Under the pieces are notes generated by a model. The model worked only from the letters and a program-made list of their open reading frames with translations. It was not told where the DNA came from and did no database searches. The translations under genes were made by a program, and so were the position numbers. From Bacillus kexueae (GTDB lineage Bacteria > Bacillota > Bacilli > Bacillales > Aeribacillaceae), in the NCBI RefSeq assembly GCF_022809095.1, contig NZ_JALAZE010000001.1, forward strand, positions 372,001 to 436,000: a stretch of DNA of 64,000 bases. Direction: 5' to 3'. Positions 52,608 to 62,269 of this stretch are shown in pieces (positions within the stretch are counted from its first letter, which is position 1; each line of letters begins with the position of its first letter).

Positions 52608-52709
52608 ATGAGATTCCTATGGATTTCCATCAAAGTGACGATAAAAGTGTTGTTATTTGGCAAAAAAGCATATGTAGAAAATAATTGGCAAGAAATTTGT
52701 CAAGCGTGA
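52608..52709 (+). CDS. small hydrophobic peptide (33 aa)
   Basis: MRFLWISIKVTIKVLLFGKK, then AYVENNWQEICQA: an amphipathic or membrane-associating N-terminus and a polar tail. GGGAG lies 9 bases before the ATG at 52608. A CATAC-ATATA-GTATG dyad sits just upstream, and an intrinsic terminator follows. Unrecognised; too short for most callers. It might be co-transcribed with yitT. Confidence 0.5.
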   Translation: MRFLWISIKVTIKVLLFGKKAYVENNWQEICQA

Positions 52710-52737
52710 ATAAAAACGATTCTCATTATCACATAAT

Positions 52738-52775
52738 AAGCATGCAAGATCGCGAATTGATCTGCATGCTTTTTT
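52738..52775 (+). terminator. intrinsic terminator after the 33-aa gene
   Basis: AAGCATGCA / TGCATGCTT stem and six Ts. It also lies just beyond the stop of the minus-strand DUF1540 gene. Confidence 0.8.
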
Positions 52776-52777
52776 CA

Positions 52778-52936
52778 TTACATACTAGTTGGTTCAAATG
52801 TTTTACAATCCGTTTCTTCACTCTCTTTTGCTTGCTTGCCATTATGACTAACGACATAAATAGCCTCAGCGCTACACTTATTTCCTTGCGCCCAAAATTT
52901 ACAATTGTTCACTTCACATAATACGTCTTGTGCCAC
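52778..52936 (-). CDS. DUF1540 family small Cys-rich protein
   Basis: A 52-aa protein with a GTG start 6 to 7 bases after GGAGGTG. It matches the DUF1540 pattern: CEVNNCKFWAQGNKCSAEAI, then V, a short linker, and ETDCKTF. Four cysteines (positions 7, 12, 21, 44) may bind a metal. Such peptides are common in sporeformers; their function is unknown. Open frames on the + strand over the same DNA lack a ribosome site. The gene converges with the 33-aa gene. Confidence 0.82.
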   Translation of the reverse strand: MAQDVLCEVNNCKFWAQGNKCSAEAIYVVSHNGKQAKESEETDCKTFEPTSM

Positions 52937-52986
52937 GAATCTTCACCTCCCTCATCCGTTATTGTTTCCACCTGTCTGATTTTCAT

Positions 52987-53015
52987 TCATATACGCAACG
53001 TGAACGGACATACTA
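52987..53015 (+). promoter_or_regulatory. candidate sigma-G/F promoter of the DUF3892 gene
   Basis: TCATA (52987-52991), 17-bp spacer, CATACTA (53009-53015). It resembles the candidate ku promoter at 6759-6788. Confidence 0.5.
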
Positions 53016-53049
53016 TAGGAGACTTCATGCTCATGAAGGAGGGATTTGA

Positions 53050-53274
53050 ATGGAAAAAGAACAAATCATCGCTGTACGAAAAAAAGAAGACGGTGACTTG
53101 ATTGCCTTTCAAACGAATACAGGACGTGTACTCGACTATGAAACCGCACTGAAAGAAGCAAAAAACGGAAAGCTCGAACACGTCGACGTTTTCCAAAAAT
53201 ACGGACGGGAAATTATTCGAAGTGAACCAGATGGCAAAACGGAAAACAACTTGAGTGAATTACCGGAATTTTGA
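53050..53274 (+). CDS. DUF3892 family protein
   Basis: A 74-aa protein matching the DUF3892 pattern: ITAVRK-type start (IIAVRKKEDGDLIAFQTNTG), DYETALKEAKNGKLEHVDVF, and a C-terminal RSEPDGKTENNLSELP. Function unknown; members are frequent in Bacilli. AAGGAGGG lies 6 bases before the ATG. Upstream is a forespore-type promoter candidate, downstream an intrinsic terminator. It forms a complete monocistronic unit. Confidence 0.85.
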   Translation: MEKEQIIAVRKKEDGDLIAFQTNTGRVLDYETALKEAKNGKLEHVDVFQKYGREIIRSEPDGKTENNLSELPEF

Positions 53275-53318
53275 TGGGATTAGGGAAGAAGTTTACAGTG
53301 GAATTTTTCTATAAAATC

Positions 53319-53360
53319 AAAAAACCTCTAAGAATGTTAAAATTCTTCTGAGGCTTTTTG
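53319..53360 (+). terminator. intrinsic terminator of the DUF3892 gene
   Basis: CCTC(T)AAGAAT / ATTCTT(CT)GAGG stem with a T-run. Confidence 0.78.
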
Positions 53361-53671
53361 ATTGATTTAATTACTTTCAAAATCACTGACAAATAATAAA
53401 ATAGTGCCTGTTATTCCAAAAAATAATGGAGTGACGAATCTTTGATTAAGTAACACCTGTTAACAACGATGTTTTTCATTTAACATTTTAACGTTTTTTT
53501 AATAACTTTAGTATCCAACAATCATGAGCAATTGTGGAAGAAGAAATGAAAGTCTTGAGTTGTAATTGAAGCTTATTTTCTACTTAGTAATATTCCACGC
53601 TCCGCTTCAACTACTGAACCATTCCAACAGATTAAGGACAATTTGTGTTAAATATTCTTCTTTATGTATAT
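53361..53671. other. AT-rich intergenic stretch with nothing recognised
   Basis: No frame with a ribosome binding site, no hairpin with a T-tract and no similarity to the repeats elsewhere in the window. Confidence 0.5.
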
Positions 53672-53893
53672 TCATAGTAAAAGCATTAAAATTCCACCTA
53701 TAATCATTAGAATAGATAATATGATTAGCCATGCTGAAAAAATTGGTATTGTAAGAATATCTACAACCTCAAAAATAATAGCAACCACTTTCTCATTCAA
53801 ATTTAAGTCCTTGATATCTTCATATCTTTCTTTTATTAAAATCCAACCAAACGGTAATAAAAAGAGTCCTAAAATAATTAAAAAAATTCCCAA
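53672..53893 (-). CDS. small membrane protein (73 aa), unknown
   Basis: Two hydrophobic blocks (GIFLIILGLFLLPFGWILIK and FSAWLIILSILMIIGGILML) plus a possible middle helix (KVVAIIFEVVDILTIPIFSA). A TTG start at 53893 lies downstream of GGAGG (about 11 bases) with a nearer CGAGG. Very AT-rich and Ile-rich, unlike most neighbours, and next to an IS remnant. Not recognised. Confidence 0.55.
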   Translation of the reverse strand: MGIFLIILGLFLLPFGWILIKERYEDIKDLNLNEKVVAIIFEVVDILTIPIFSAWLIILSILMIIGGILMLLL

Positions 53894-54009
53894 ACCTCGA
53901 CTTCCTCCTCGAATATTTATTTCCGTCTAATTTAAATTTTAATAGAATTTTTGAAACTCCTTACTCATCGCCTATTACATTCTATAAAAGGTCTCTACCT
54001 CAATATTTT

Positions 54010-54437
54010 AGACTTAGCACATCCTCACAATGGCGTATTCATCACGATCATCGTGAATAAAACGAAACTTTACTCCTGGTTTTGCTTAAAGATGTGCATG
54101 GCCTTTTTTAAGATTTCATTCTCTTCTCTTAGTTTTTCGACTTCACGTTGATGCTTCTTCATCAACTTTTCAACTTCTGATGGGGTTAAATTACTTTCGG
54201 AGTTCTTGCTTTGTTCCATCTTTTCTCGATAATTTTTCACCCATCTTCCAACCGTAGAGGTTGCAATTTCAAGTTCATATGCAACACCTGTTTGTTTACG
54301 CCCTTCTTCAACAATTAACTTGGCTACATACTCTTTATATTCCTGATCATACTGTTTTCTCATTTAAGAACACACCCTTTTAAAGTATTCGTTCTATTAT
54401 AAATGAAATTCCATTTTGACGTGTCTTTTTTAGACTA
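54010..54437 (-). mobile_element. truncated IS3-family element
   Basis: orfA is intact but orfB survives only as its first 18 codons in the -1 frame (VKFRFIHDDREYAIVRMC) before a stop at 54014. The left end is lost. The right end probably lies near the GACGTGTCTTTTTT segment at about 54417-54430. It is unable to transpose by itself, since the DDE domain is missing. Confidence 0.75.
54070..54363 (-). CDS. IS3-family transposase OrfA
   Basis: A 97-aa OrfA with an N-terminal HTH (YVAKLIVEEGRKQTGVAYEL, ATSTVGRWVKNYREKM) and a C-terminal leucine-zipper coiled coil (VEKLMKKHQREVEKLREENE, ILKKAMHIF). In complete IS3 elements it regulates and, by -1 frameshifting, joins OrfB to make transposase. Here the frameshift partner is truncated after 18 codons. 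The frame itself has no stops, so it may still be translated. Confidence 0.88.
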   Translation of the reverse strand: MRKQYDQEYKEYVAKLIVEEGRKQTGVAYELEIATSTVGRWVKNYREKMEQSKNSESNLTPSEVEKLMKKHQREVEKLREENEILKKAMHIFKQNQE

Positions 54438-54604
54438 GCTCAAGTTTTTTATATACACTAAAAAAACAATGTAGAATATTTCTCCATCAAATTTCCCTAT
54501 TTAAAAAACGCATTCTTTCCTAGAATGCGTTTTACATTTTTTTGAAACCTTTTCTTCATCCATTCGTACTAGTTCATAGATAGCTAGTTTAGGAGGGATA
54601 AAGC

Positions 54605-54952
54605 ATGCAGTTGCCAGTTGAAAAACAGCAGCAAGTCGTGATTACACCGAAGAAAGAGCGTGGGATTACATTCGTTCTCCATCTTGTTGGTGCTTTTATT
54701 TTCTTCGGTTTTCTATTATCAGGTCTCACAGTCCCTTACGGATTGGATGAGCATTATGTATGGCGACAGAATCCGGAAGCTGTTTTAAGCATGAAGAAAT
54801 GGGTACAGCTCATCTCCTTTACAACTTTCGCCTATTTGATATTTACATTGCTTGTGACATGGATGCAGAAGCGAAAATTTGTGCTTGTTACACTCTCAGC
54901 TCTATTCATCGCAAATGTGGTAATGTTTATATTAACGTTTGGCCACCATTAA
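54605..54952 (+). CDS. membrane protein, unknown function (115 aa)
   Basis: Three predicted helices (FVLHLVGAFIFFGFLLSGLT; LISFTTFAYLIFTLLVTWMQ; FVLVTLSALFIANVVMFILT) with an extracellular loop YGLDEHYVWRQNPEAVLSMK. TAGGAGGG lies 6 to 7 bases before the ATG. Not recognised as a named family. Its last 21 bases overlap the convergent phosphatase gene. A perfect AAAACGCATTCT/AGAATGCGTTTT hairpin lies upstream (about 54500-54533). Confidence 0.7.
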   Translation: MQLPVEKQQQVVITPKKERGITFVLHLVGAFIFFGFLLSGLTVPYGLDEHYVWRQNPEAVLSMKKWVQLISFTTFAYLIFTLLVTWMQKRKFVLVTLSALFIANVVMFILTFGHH

Positions 54953-55558
54953 ATGGTCCGTACACGCTTCTTTTTCAATGATGAATTGACCGTCTTCTAC
55001 TTTCAGAATACTCAAGGACGTTCCGTGCTGGAACGGTCCTTCCCATAATTGGGCAAGGGGCTCGTTTTTCACATAGTTCATGAGGACCTTTAGCCAAACG
55101 CCATGCGTGACAACTAAAATATTGCCCTCTTGATGCTTGTTAAGCAGGTCGTTTAAAAATGAAATGACGCGTTCTTGAACATCATGAAAGTGTTCACCGC
55201 TTTTCGCTTCGTAGTGATGCGGCTCGTTGAAAAAGGCATGGAAGTCATCCGTATAAAGTTCTTTCAGCTCAGCTTGCGTTTTGGCTTCCCAATGTCCTAA
55301 ATGAATTTCTTTTAATCGCTCATCTTTTTCAACGCGATCAATCGTTAAGTGATTTAATAAAATATTTGCAGTTTGATCCGTTCTTAAGCTTGGACTATGG
55401 TAAATGGCATCAAAAGAGACATCTTTTAGCCGTTCACCTAGGTGTTCCACCGCTTTTTTCCCTTCCTCTGTGAGTGGTGAATCGAGCCACCCTTGCATTC
55501 GTTTTTCGACATTCCACTCTGTTTGTCCGTGTCTCGTTAAATAAATCGTTACCAACAA
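54932..55558 (-). CDS. histidine phosphatase family protein (PhoE-like)
   Basis: A 208-aa phosphoglycerate-mutase-superfamily phosphatase. Catalytic LTRHGQTEWNVEKRMQGWLD begins at about residue 7. The second His is in VVTHGVWLKVLM; acid residue Glu is in LKEIHLGHWEAKTQAEL. B. subtilis PhoE (YhfR) is a broad-specificity relative. It starts with TTG (55558 or 55555) 12-15 bp after the LacI-type regulator stop, so the two form an operon. The substrate is unknown. Confidence 0.87.
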   Translation of the reverse strand: MLVTIYLTRHGQTEWNVEKRMQGWLDSPLTEEGKKAVEHLGERLKDVSFDAIYHSPSLRTDQTANILLNHLTIDRVEKDERLKEIHLGHWEAKTQAELKELYTDDFHAFFNEPHHYEAKSGEHFHDVQERVISFLNDLLNKHQEGNILVVTHGVWLKVLMNYVKNEPLAQLWEGPFQHGTSLSILKVEDGQFIIEKEACTDHLMVAKR

Positions 55559-55570
55559 AATCCTCTCCCT

Positions 55571-56593
55571 TTACGAAAGCTTTTTACACGATTGACGCTC
55601 AATCATTTTCGCTGGAATGGTGATCCGTTTCGCTAATACGTTCGGGTTTTGCATTCGTTCATTTAAACAATTCGCCGCCTCATATCCGAGCTGAAAAATG
55701 TTAATGTCCACTGACGTCAACGGAGGCTTCGAGTATTCCGCTAGCATCACGTTGTTGAAACTAATAATCGAGATTTCATCAGGAACACGAATTTCTAAAT
55801 GTTCAAAATGGCTCATCATCCCAAACGCCATGATGTCGTCTGCCACAACGAGTGCCGTTGGTGGATTTGGAAGGGATAGCAATTCTTTGATTGCTTCTCT
55901 TCCCCCTTCTCGCAAAAAGCGTTCTTGTACGATGTATGCAGGTTCAAACGGAATGTTCGCTTCTTTTAACGCTTGTTTATACCCAACTAAACGATCCTTT
56001 GTCACAACAAGATCAACATCTCCACCCACAAAAGCAATTCGCTCATGTCCATGTGCAATAAAATATTCCGTTACTTGCTTTGCAATGCTGACGTTATCGT
56101 TATCCACGTGGGTAATTTGATCAGGATGTTCATTTGGCCTCCCGACAACGATGAACGGAAATTTTTCTTCAAATAAATAGTTCATGACTTTGTCGTTTAC
56201 GCGGGAGTACAATAAAATAATGCCATCTACTCGACCGCCTTGAACCATCGAGACGACTTCTTGATAAATTTCGTCTTCTTTCGTTCCGGTTGATAAATAA
56301 AGACCATACCCGATTTCATGTGCTTTCACACTAATCCCGCGCAACACTTCTGGGAAAAACGGGTTTTGAAACGCATAATTCGTAGAACTCGGCATAATGA
56401 CCCCAATGGTTTGCGTGCTTTTATTCGCTAAGCTTCTCGCTTGAAAATTCGGATAATAACCTAGCTGGTCCATCGCTTTTCGAACTTTTCGCTTCGTTTC
56501 CTCACTAATTCTAGGGTTGTTCGCAATAACACGCGAAACGGTAGATGGCGAAACGTTTGCCACTTTTGCTACATCTTTGATTGTTACTGCCAT
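55571..56593 (-). CDS. LacI family transcriptional regulator
   Basis: A 340-aa repressor with the N-terminal HTH and hinge (TIKDVAKVANVSPSTVSRVI; SLANKSTQTIGVIMPSS) and a periplasmic-binding-like effector domain (VDGIILLYSRVND, ERIAFVGGDVDLVVTKDRLV, TALVVADDIMAFGM). It is most like MalR/YvdE-type regulators of maltose-related sugars. No sugar genes are nearby; it is co-oriented with the phosphatase gene. A near-perfect palindromic operator 85-110 bp upstream suggests autoregulation. Confidence 0.9.
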   Translation of the reverse strand: MAVTIKDVAKVANVSPSTVSRVIANNPRISEETKRKVRKAMDQLGYYPNFQARSLANKSTQTIGVIMPSSTNYAFQNPFFPEVLRGISVKAHEIGYGLYLSTGTKEDEIYQEVVSMVQGGRVDGIILLYSRVNDKVMNYLFEEKFPFIVVGRPNEHPDQITHVDNDNVSIAKQVTEYFIAHGHERIAFVGGDVDLVVTKDRLVGYKQALKEANIPFEPAYIVQERFLREGGREAIKELLSLPNPPTALVVADDIMAFGMMSHFEHLEIRVPDEISIISFNNVMLAEYSKPPLTSVDINIFQLGYEAANCLNERMQNPNVLAKRITIPAKMIERQSCKKLS

Positions 56594-56677
56594 GTTAGTA
56601 ATCTCCTCCGAACAAGTAAAATCCTATTTGCCCATTATATCACGCAATCTTCTAAATTCATTATATCGACTGTGCAA

Positions 56678-56703
56678 AATTCATGCAAACGTTTTCATGA
56701 ATT
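56678..56703. promoter_or_regulatory. 26-bp near-perfect palindrome, LacI/cre-type operator
   Basis: Centre CAAAC-GTTTTC. Each half-site reads AATTCATGxAAAC, with a single mismatch between the arms (C at 56686). The central 14 bp TGCAAACGTTTTCA match the cre pattern with one mismatch. Autoregulation by the LacI protein is most likely; CcpA is the alternative. Confidence 0.72.
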
Positions 56704-56707
56704 CTTA

Positions 56708-56744
56708 TAAAAAATAGGCCATTAAAAGGCTGACCTATTTTTCT
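56708..56744 (-). terminator. terminator after the thiC-zinc protein unit
   Basis: AAAAATAGG / CCTATTTTT stem with an inner GCC/GGC pair and T-rich flank on the minus strand. Confidence 0.65.
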
Positions 56745-56793
56745 CAACATTTATTCTGCCACTTAAACGAGTTGCTTTTATCCACTTGGATCA

Positions 56794-58639
<1,846 letters not shown>

Positions 58640-58674
58640 CTATTGAATAATTGATCAATACCAAGGAGAGAAAT

Positions 58675-58846
58675 AAAAAAAGGTTCTCGAAAACGAGAAC
58701 CTGATGGATACGAAAATCGAAAGGGTATACGAATGCCACCCGACGATCTACTTCCCTCCGCTGGTATGATCCAGATCAGGTTCTAAGGGTCAAAGAACTT
58801 CATAGCGTTCTTCTCTCAGTCCAAGCTCATGGACTCCCCTAGTAGA
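58675..58846 (-). ncRNA. TPP (THI-box) riboswitch of thiC with terminator
   Basis: On the minus strand: CTAGGGGAGTCC, GGACTGAGAGAAGAA, then CCCTTAGAACCTGATCTGGA and CATACCAGCGGAGGGAAG (58846-58748). This is the complete THI-box aptamer. GGTTCTCG/CGAGAACC with a seven-T tract (58703-58675) forms the expression-platform terminator. TPP should switch thiC off. Confidence 0.95.
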
Positions 58847-58958
58847 TTCATGCAATATGAATTTACATTTACCTTAGCATATCTCCAAAAAGGTGTAAAC
58901 GATTTTTTCCAATTTTGGAATATTATAATCGAATAGAACTAGAAAATTTACAGAAACT

Positions 58959-59038
58959 AAAAACGCTTAGAGAAATGATAGGGTCCTCTTACATTCTCTC
59001 TCTCTCGTAAGGATCCTATCAAAAATCCAAGCGTTTTC
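58959..59038 (-). terminator. long intrinsic terminator after the SleB-type gene
   Basis: An AAAACGCTT/AAGCGTTTT outer stem encloses GATAGGGTCCTCTTAC pairing with GTAAGGATCCTATC. Confidence 0.72.
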
Positions 59039-59048
59039 TCTCCACGAA

Positions 59049-59624
59049 TTACTTTGCGAAAACGTGGTTTCCAATCACAACAGTTACTTGCTTCGAACGT
59101 AACCATTGATTGGATGTTTTTTGTGGATTATAGAAGTATAAGGAACCGCTTCCTTGTCCACGAAAAGCTAATGCTTCTTGCACCGCACGCTTCGATTCAG
59201 CACTTGGTGTATTATGAATCGCTCCATTTTGAACAGGAGTAAATTGACTAGGTTGATAGATAACACCATTAATTGTGTTCGGGAATAGTGAACTATCGAC
59301 ACGGTTCAAGACGACTGTCGCAACGGCTACCTTTCCAGCATACGGCTCTCCCTTCGCTTCCGCTTCTACTAATCGTGCTAATAAATCTTTTTCAGCCGAC
59401 GTAACAGTTGATGGGATTTGAATCGTTTCCCCTGCATACAACAAATGAGACGTACGATTGTTATACTTCATTAAATACGAGACTGATACGCCATGCTTTG
59501 TGCCAATCTTCCAGAACGTGTCACCAGGCTGTACTTTATAAGAAGTAGCTGCCTCCGCTGTGAAAGCACCTACGAATGTTGTAATGGCTACGATGGATGT
59601 GGCTACTAATTTTTTAAGTTTCAT
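59049..59624 (-). CDS. LysM and Hydrolase_2 (SleB/CwlJ-type) cell wall hydrolase
   Basis: A 191-aa secreted protein. A signal peptide ends near AEA (residues 24-27). A LysM peptidoglycan-binding domain (28-71; TSYKVQPGDTFWKIGTKHGV) follows, then a SleB/CwlJ catalytic domain (79-191; LLARLVEAEAKGEPYAGKVA, with catalytic Glu in VEAEA and PSQFTPV). This is the YkvT/SleB arrangement used in spore cortex or vegetative wall turnover. The ATG at 59624 lies 9-10 bases after GGAGG. It is monocistronic. Confidence 0.92.
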   Translation of the reverse strand: MKLKKLVATSIVAITTFVGAFTAEAATSYKVQPGDTFWKIGTKHGVSVSYLMKYNNRTSHLLYAGETIQIPSTVTSAEKDLLARLVEAEAKGEPYAGKVAVATVVLNRVDSSLFPNTINGVIYQPSQFTPVQNGAIHNTPSAESKRAVQEALAFRGQGSGSLYFYNPQKTSNQWLRSKQVTVVIGNHVFAK

Positions 59625-59806
59625 AGATTTCAACCTCCAAAACTTGTTTTCTGTCGTTCTCTTACACCGTACCATCATCCAACTAGCATAATCATTACAT
59701 AATCTTTTCCTTCAAATGAAAACATTAGGAAATGTAAGAAGTTCTTTTTTCTCTATTAAAATCGGATTAAATCCGATAACAGTAGGCGTTTGAAGCAATT
59801 TTCAGA

Positions 59807-59846
59807 CAAAAAAAGAGGAAAAGTTGTTTTCCTCACTTTTCCTCTA
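59807..59846 (-). terminator. intrinsic terminator of the 74-aa gene
   Basis: AGAGGAAAAG / CTTTTCCTCT stem; seven Ts follow on the minus strand. Confidence 0.78.
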
Positions 59847-59914
59847 CATCCATATTTTTTTACGTATAATTCAATCCTTTTTCTTGCAAAAATGTTTCAC
59901 CCATGTTACAGACA

Positions 59915-60139
59915 TTACAATTCGCCTATCAACGTCCATTCTTTTTGTAAAAATAGAAATGGTTCATTGTTTACGATGAGTTCGTCCCATTTTTTCAAAA
60001 CGACAATGCCGTTAGGAAGGGTTATCTTAAATTCATCAACAGTTCCCTTCACTTCATCAATCGAAAAGGTGTGAACAAAGATTCGATCATACGTACCTTT
60101 TTGCCCCGTTTCTCGATTTTTAAAATGAATGCTGAACAT
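59915..60139 (-). CDS. hypothetical protein (74 aa)
   Basis: A small, probably beta-rich soluble protein (FSIHFKNRETGQKGTYDRIF; EFKITLPNGIVVLKKWDELI; FLFLQKEWTLIG). GGAG lies 4 bases before the ATG; that site is part of the adjacent family 2-type repeat, so the repeat supplies the translation signal. It has its own terminator. Not recognised. Confidence 0.6.
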   Translation of the reverse strand: MFSIHFKNRETGQKGTYDRIFVHTFSIDEVKGTVDEFKITLPNGIVVLKKWDELIVNNEPFLFLQKEWTLIGEL

Positions 60140-60258
60140 TTCGCTCCAGACACTTGCTTTCCGCGGGGAGGAAGTCGAGCCTCCTCGGCATGCGCCTGTG
60201 GGGTCTCGACCTTTCCTCTACATCCCGCAGGAGTCACGTGTCTTCCGCTTCATTACAT
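60136..60258. repeat. GC-rich dispersed-type element (family 2 relative)
   Basis: The ends CGCTCCAGACACTTGCTTTC and CGCAGGAGTCACGTGTCTTC, with ACACTTG/CACGTGT partial inversion and a GAGCCTCCTCGGCATGCGCC core. It shares CGCAGGAGTC with the element at 18492. It is placed at the 5' end of the 74-aa gene. Confidence 0.6.
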
Positions 60259-60315
60259 CAAGTAAAAACAATTCTGAACAATGTACTAAAGCAACAACCC
60301 TTTAGAAAAGAGCAA

Positions 60316-60344
60316 TAAAAAAGAAGCCTTGAATCAGGCTTCCT
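60316..60344 (-). terminator. intrinsic terminator of the GNAT gene
   Basis: GAAGCC(T) / (A)GGCTTC stem with a six-T tract on the minus strand. Confidence 0.78.
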
Positions 60345-60365
60345 GATAAGTAATGTAGAAAAAAT

Positions 60366-61184
60366 TCAGCTCATTTTAACTATTTTTTGTTCATATTGAA
60401 ACATCGTCCACATTCCGATATCTTCAAAGCCTATCCGCTTATAAATTGAGCCAGCTTCCGGGTTATCGTAGAAAAGACAAAGTGTTCGACCGGTCTTTAG
60501 CATATCTTTACAAAGCTTTGTTAAAACAGTTGTGGCCATTCCTTGTCGTTTGTAGTCCGGGTGGGTTCCAACACCTACAATCATGGCAGATTGGGAGTTT
60601 TCTGCAGCAGTTGAAGCTACGGATACGAGCTTTCCTTCTCGTTCGATATAATAGGTTCTCGCCACCCCTTTTTCCATGCTTGTTTGATGGGATTTCGCTC
60701 CGTTTCGGGCTGCGCTTTTAAACGGGATTTTGTAATATAGCTCGACTAATTTCGGAATTTCTTCAACCGTCAACTCTTTTACTTCTTCATGAGGAAGAGA
60801 GAGCTCAAGCGAGTTCATCTGTTCAAGCTTCGCGTAATAAAGCACGCGATCCTCTTTCGAACGATGTTTTATATAAGGCTTAAACTTTTCTGTTATATGT
60901 TTTAATCCAGAGAGGATTGAAAATTCAGGATCCTGATTCATAATGTCGGCGAATCCTTCTATATTAAACGTCCCTGTTGCGTATGGAATGTAATTTTCAT
61001 TAAATTTTAATAAGACGGCTTTTAATTCCCCATTTTCATCAAATTCGCCCCAAATTTTCTGGAATTCTTGATCAAATCCAAAAGCTTCAATATCACCGAT
61101 GATAAATAGGTTCTCCGCCGGTTTTTCCGAAACAAAAGCGAGACATTGCGCGCGATCTTGTTCTGTCAATTGCCGGATCATCAT
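60366..61184 (-). CDS. GNAT family N-acetyltransferase
   Basis: A 272-aa two-domain acetyltransferase. The C-terminal half (about 145-265) is the GNAT core with acetyl-CoA motif VGVGTHPDYKRQGMATTVLT and the closing YDNPEAGSIYKRIGFEDIGM. The N-terminal half (AENLFIIGDIEAFGFDQEFQ) resembles FR47/YitH-type N-terminal domains. The acceptor substrate is unknown. AAGGGGGAG precedes the ATG. It is monocistronic, with its own terminator. Confidence 0.88.
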   Translation of the reverse strand: MMIRQLTEQDRAQCLAFVSEKPAENLFIIGDIEAFGFDQEFQKIWGEFDENGELKAVLLKFNENYIPYATGTFNIEGFADIMNQDPEFSILSGLKHITEKFKPYIKHRSKEDRVLYYAKLEQMNSLELSLPHEEVKELTVEEIPKLVELYYKIPFKSAARNGAKSHQTSMEKGVARTYYIEREGKLVSVASTAAENSQSAMIVGVGTHPDYKRQGMATTVLTKLCKDMLKTGRTLCLFYDNPEAGSIYKRIGFEDIGMWTMFQYEQKIVKMS

Positions 61185-61275
61185 ACTCTCCCCCTTTGTA
61201 AAATTGAATATATATTACCAGAATTAACAGAAAAATCAAGATGTTTTTAATGACGTCGACCATGGTAATGGAACA

Positions 61276-61305
61276 AATAAAAAAAGACCGAAATCTCGGT
61301 CTTCA
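61276..61305 (-). terminator. intrinsic terminator of the ytcJ-like/dat/dipeptidase unit
   Basis: GAAGACCGA / TCGGTCTTT stem, seven Ts on the minus strand. Confidence 0.82.
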
Positions 61306-61333
61306 CACTGTCTCAAAAGGCACGGAAACCGGC

Positions 61334-62269
61334 TTACTTATTCAAATGCGGTCGATGATTTAAAAAGTTTTCGTAGGCGAATCCTCTTACCTGCTCTTCT
61401 GAAAAGTGCTTCAGCAATTCTTCGATAAGCGCTTGCGTTTTTCCAGCATCCTCAAGTCCTACTACTTTCTCATCAATGCCATCAAAGTCTGAGCCAAGTC
61501 CGATCTGGCCTTCTCCACCTAATGCGCACAAATGGTCGATATGTTTAACGATGTCTGAAAGCGTCGCGTTGCCATCTTTTCGAAGAAAATATGGGTGATA
61601 GACGACGTGAATTAGACCACCTTTTTCAAACATGGCCTTGATTTGTTCATCTGTTAAATTACGCGGATGATCACATAAAGCACGGGCATTACTGTGACTT
61701 GCTATTGGATAATCGGCAAGCTCCATCACATCCCAAAAAGAGCGTTCGCATAAATGGGAAACGTCCGTCAACACATTCTGTTCATTATTCAGTTTCACGA
61801 TGTTTTTTCCAAGAAGCGTTAAACCTGCTCCACGGGGCTCTAGGGCACCATCTGCCGCTAAATTCGCATAATTCCATGTAAGACCAACGCTCATGACCCC
61901 AAGTTCATACAAAATTCGAAGCTTGCTTAAATTGTTACCGATCGGGTCAACTCCTTCAAGCGTTAGCATCGCGCCAATCTCCCCATCTTTTAACGTATCA
62001 AAGTCTTCCCACCGCTTAATATGTTTCATCTCGCTATTTTTTCCGAGCACCTCTTGGTAAAAAGTATCAATCTGAGTCAAGGCCGCTTGAAACTTTTCAT
62101 CAGCTCGCACTTCCGGCTCGATAAAAATCGCGTAGCTTTGAACCTTAATTTTTCCTTCTCGTAATCTCTTTTTATTTGTATCTAGTTCTTCAGCTGAATC
62201 ATAGGATAGCTTCCGTTTTGATTCGGCTAACTTCCATAATGCATCACAATGTAAATCAATGACGTTCAT
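61334..62269 (-). CDS. membrane-type dipeptidase, peptidase family M19
   Basis: A 311-aa zinc-dependent renal-dipeptidase-like enzyme. The metal motif DLHCDALW starts at residue 5. A bridging Glu lies in LTLEGVDPIG, and later ligands in VLTDVSHLCERSFWDV and IASHSNARALCDHPRN. Family members hydrolyse dipeptides, often with a D-residue at the second position. Being coupled to D-amino-acid transaminase (14-base overlap), a role in D-amino-acid or peptidoglycan-peptide catabolism is a reasonable inference. AAAGGAG precedes the ATG. Confidence 0.92.
   Translation of the reverse strand: MNVIDLHCDALWKLAESKRKLSYDSAEELDTNKKRLREGKIKVQSYAIFIEPEVRADEKFQAALTQIDTFYQEVLGKNSEMKHIKRWEDFDTLKDGEIGAMLTLEGVDPIGNNLSKLRILYELGVMSVGLTWNYANLAADGALEPRGAGLTLLGKNIVKLNNEQNVLTDVSHLCERSFWDVMELADYPIASHSNARALCDHPRNLTDEQIKAMFEKGGLIHVVYHPYFLRKDGNATLSDIVKHIDHLCALGGEGQIGLGSDFDGIDEKVVGLEDAGKTQALIEELLKHFSEEQVRGFAYENFLNHRPHLNK

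Noticed and set aside
52717-52731. Fur-box-like CGATTCTCATTATCA
   Set aside because: About 11 of 14 positions fit, but it lies between convergent genes next to a terminator, not at a promoter.
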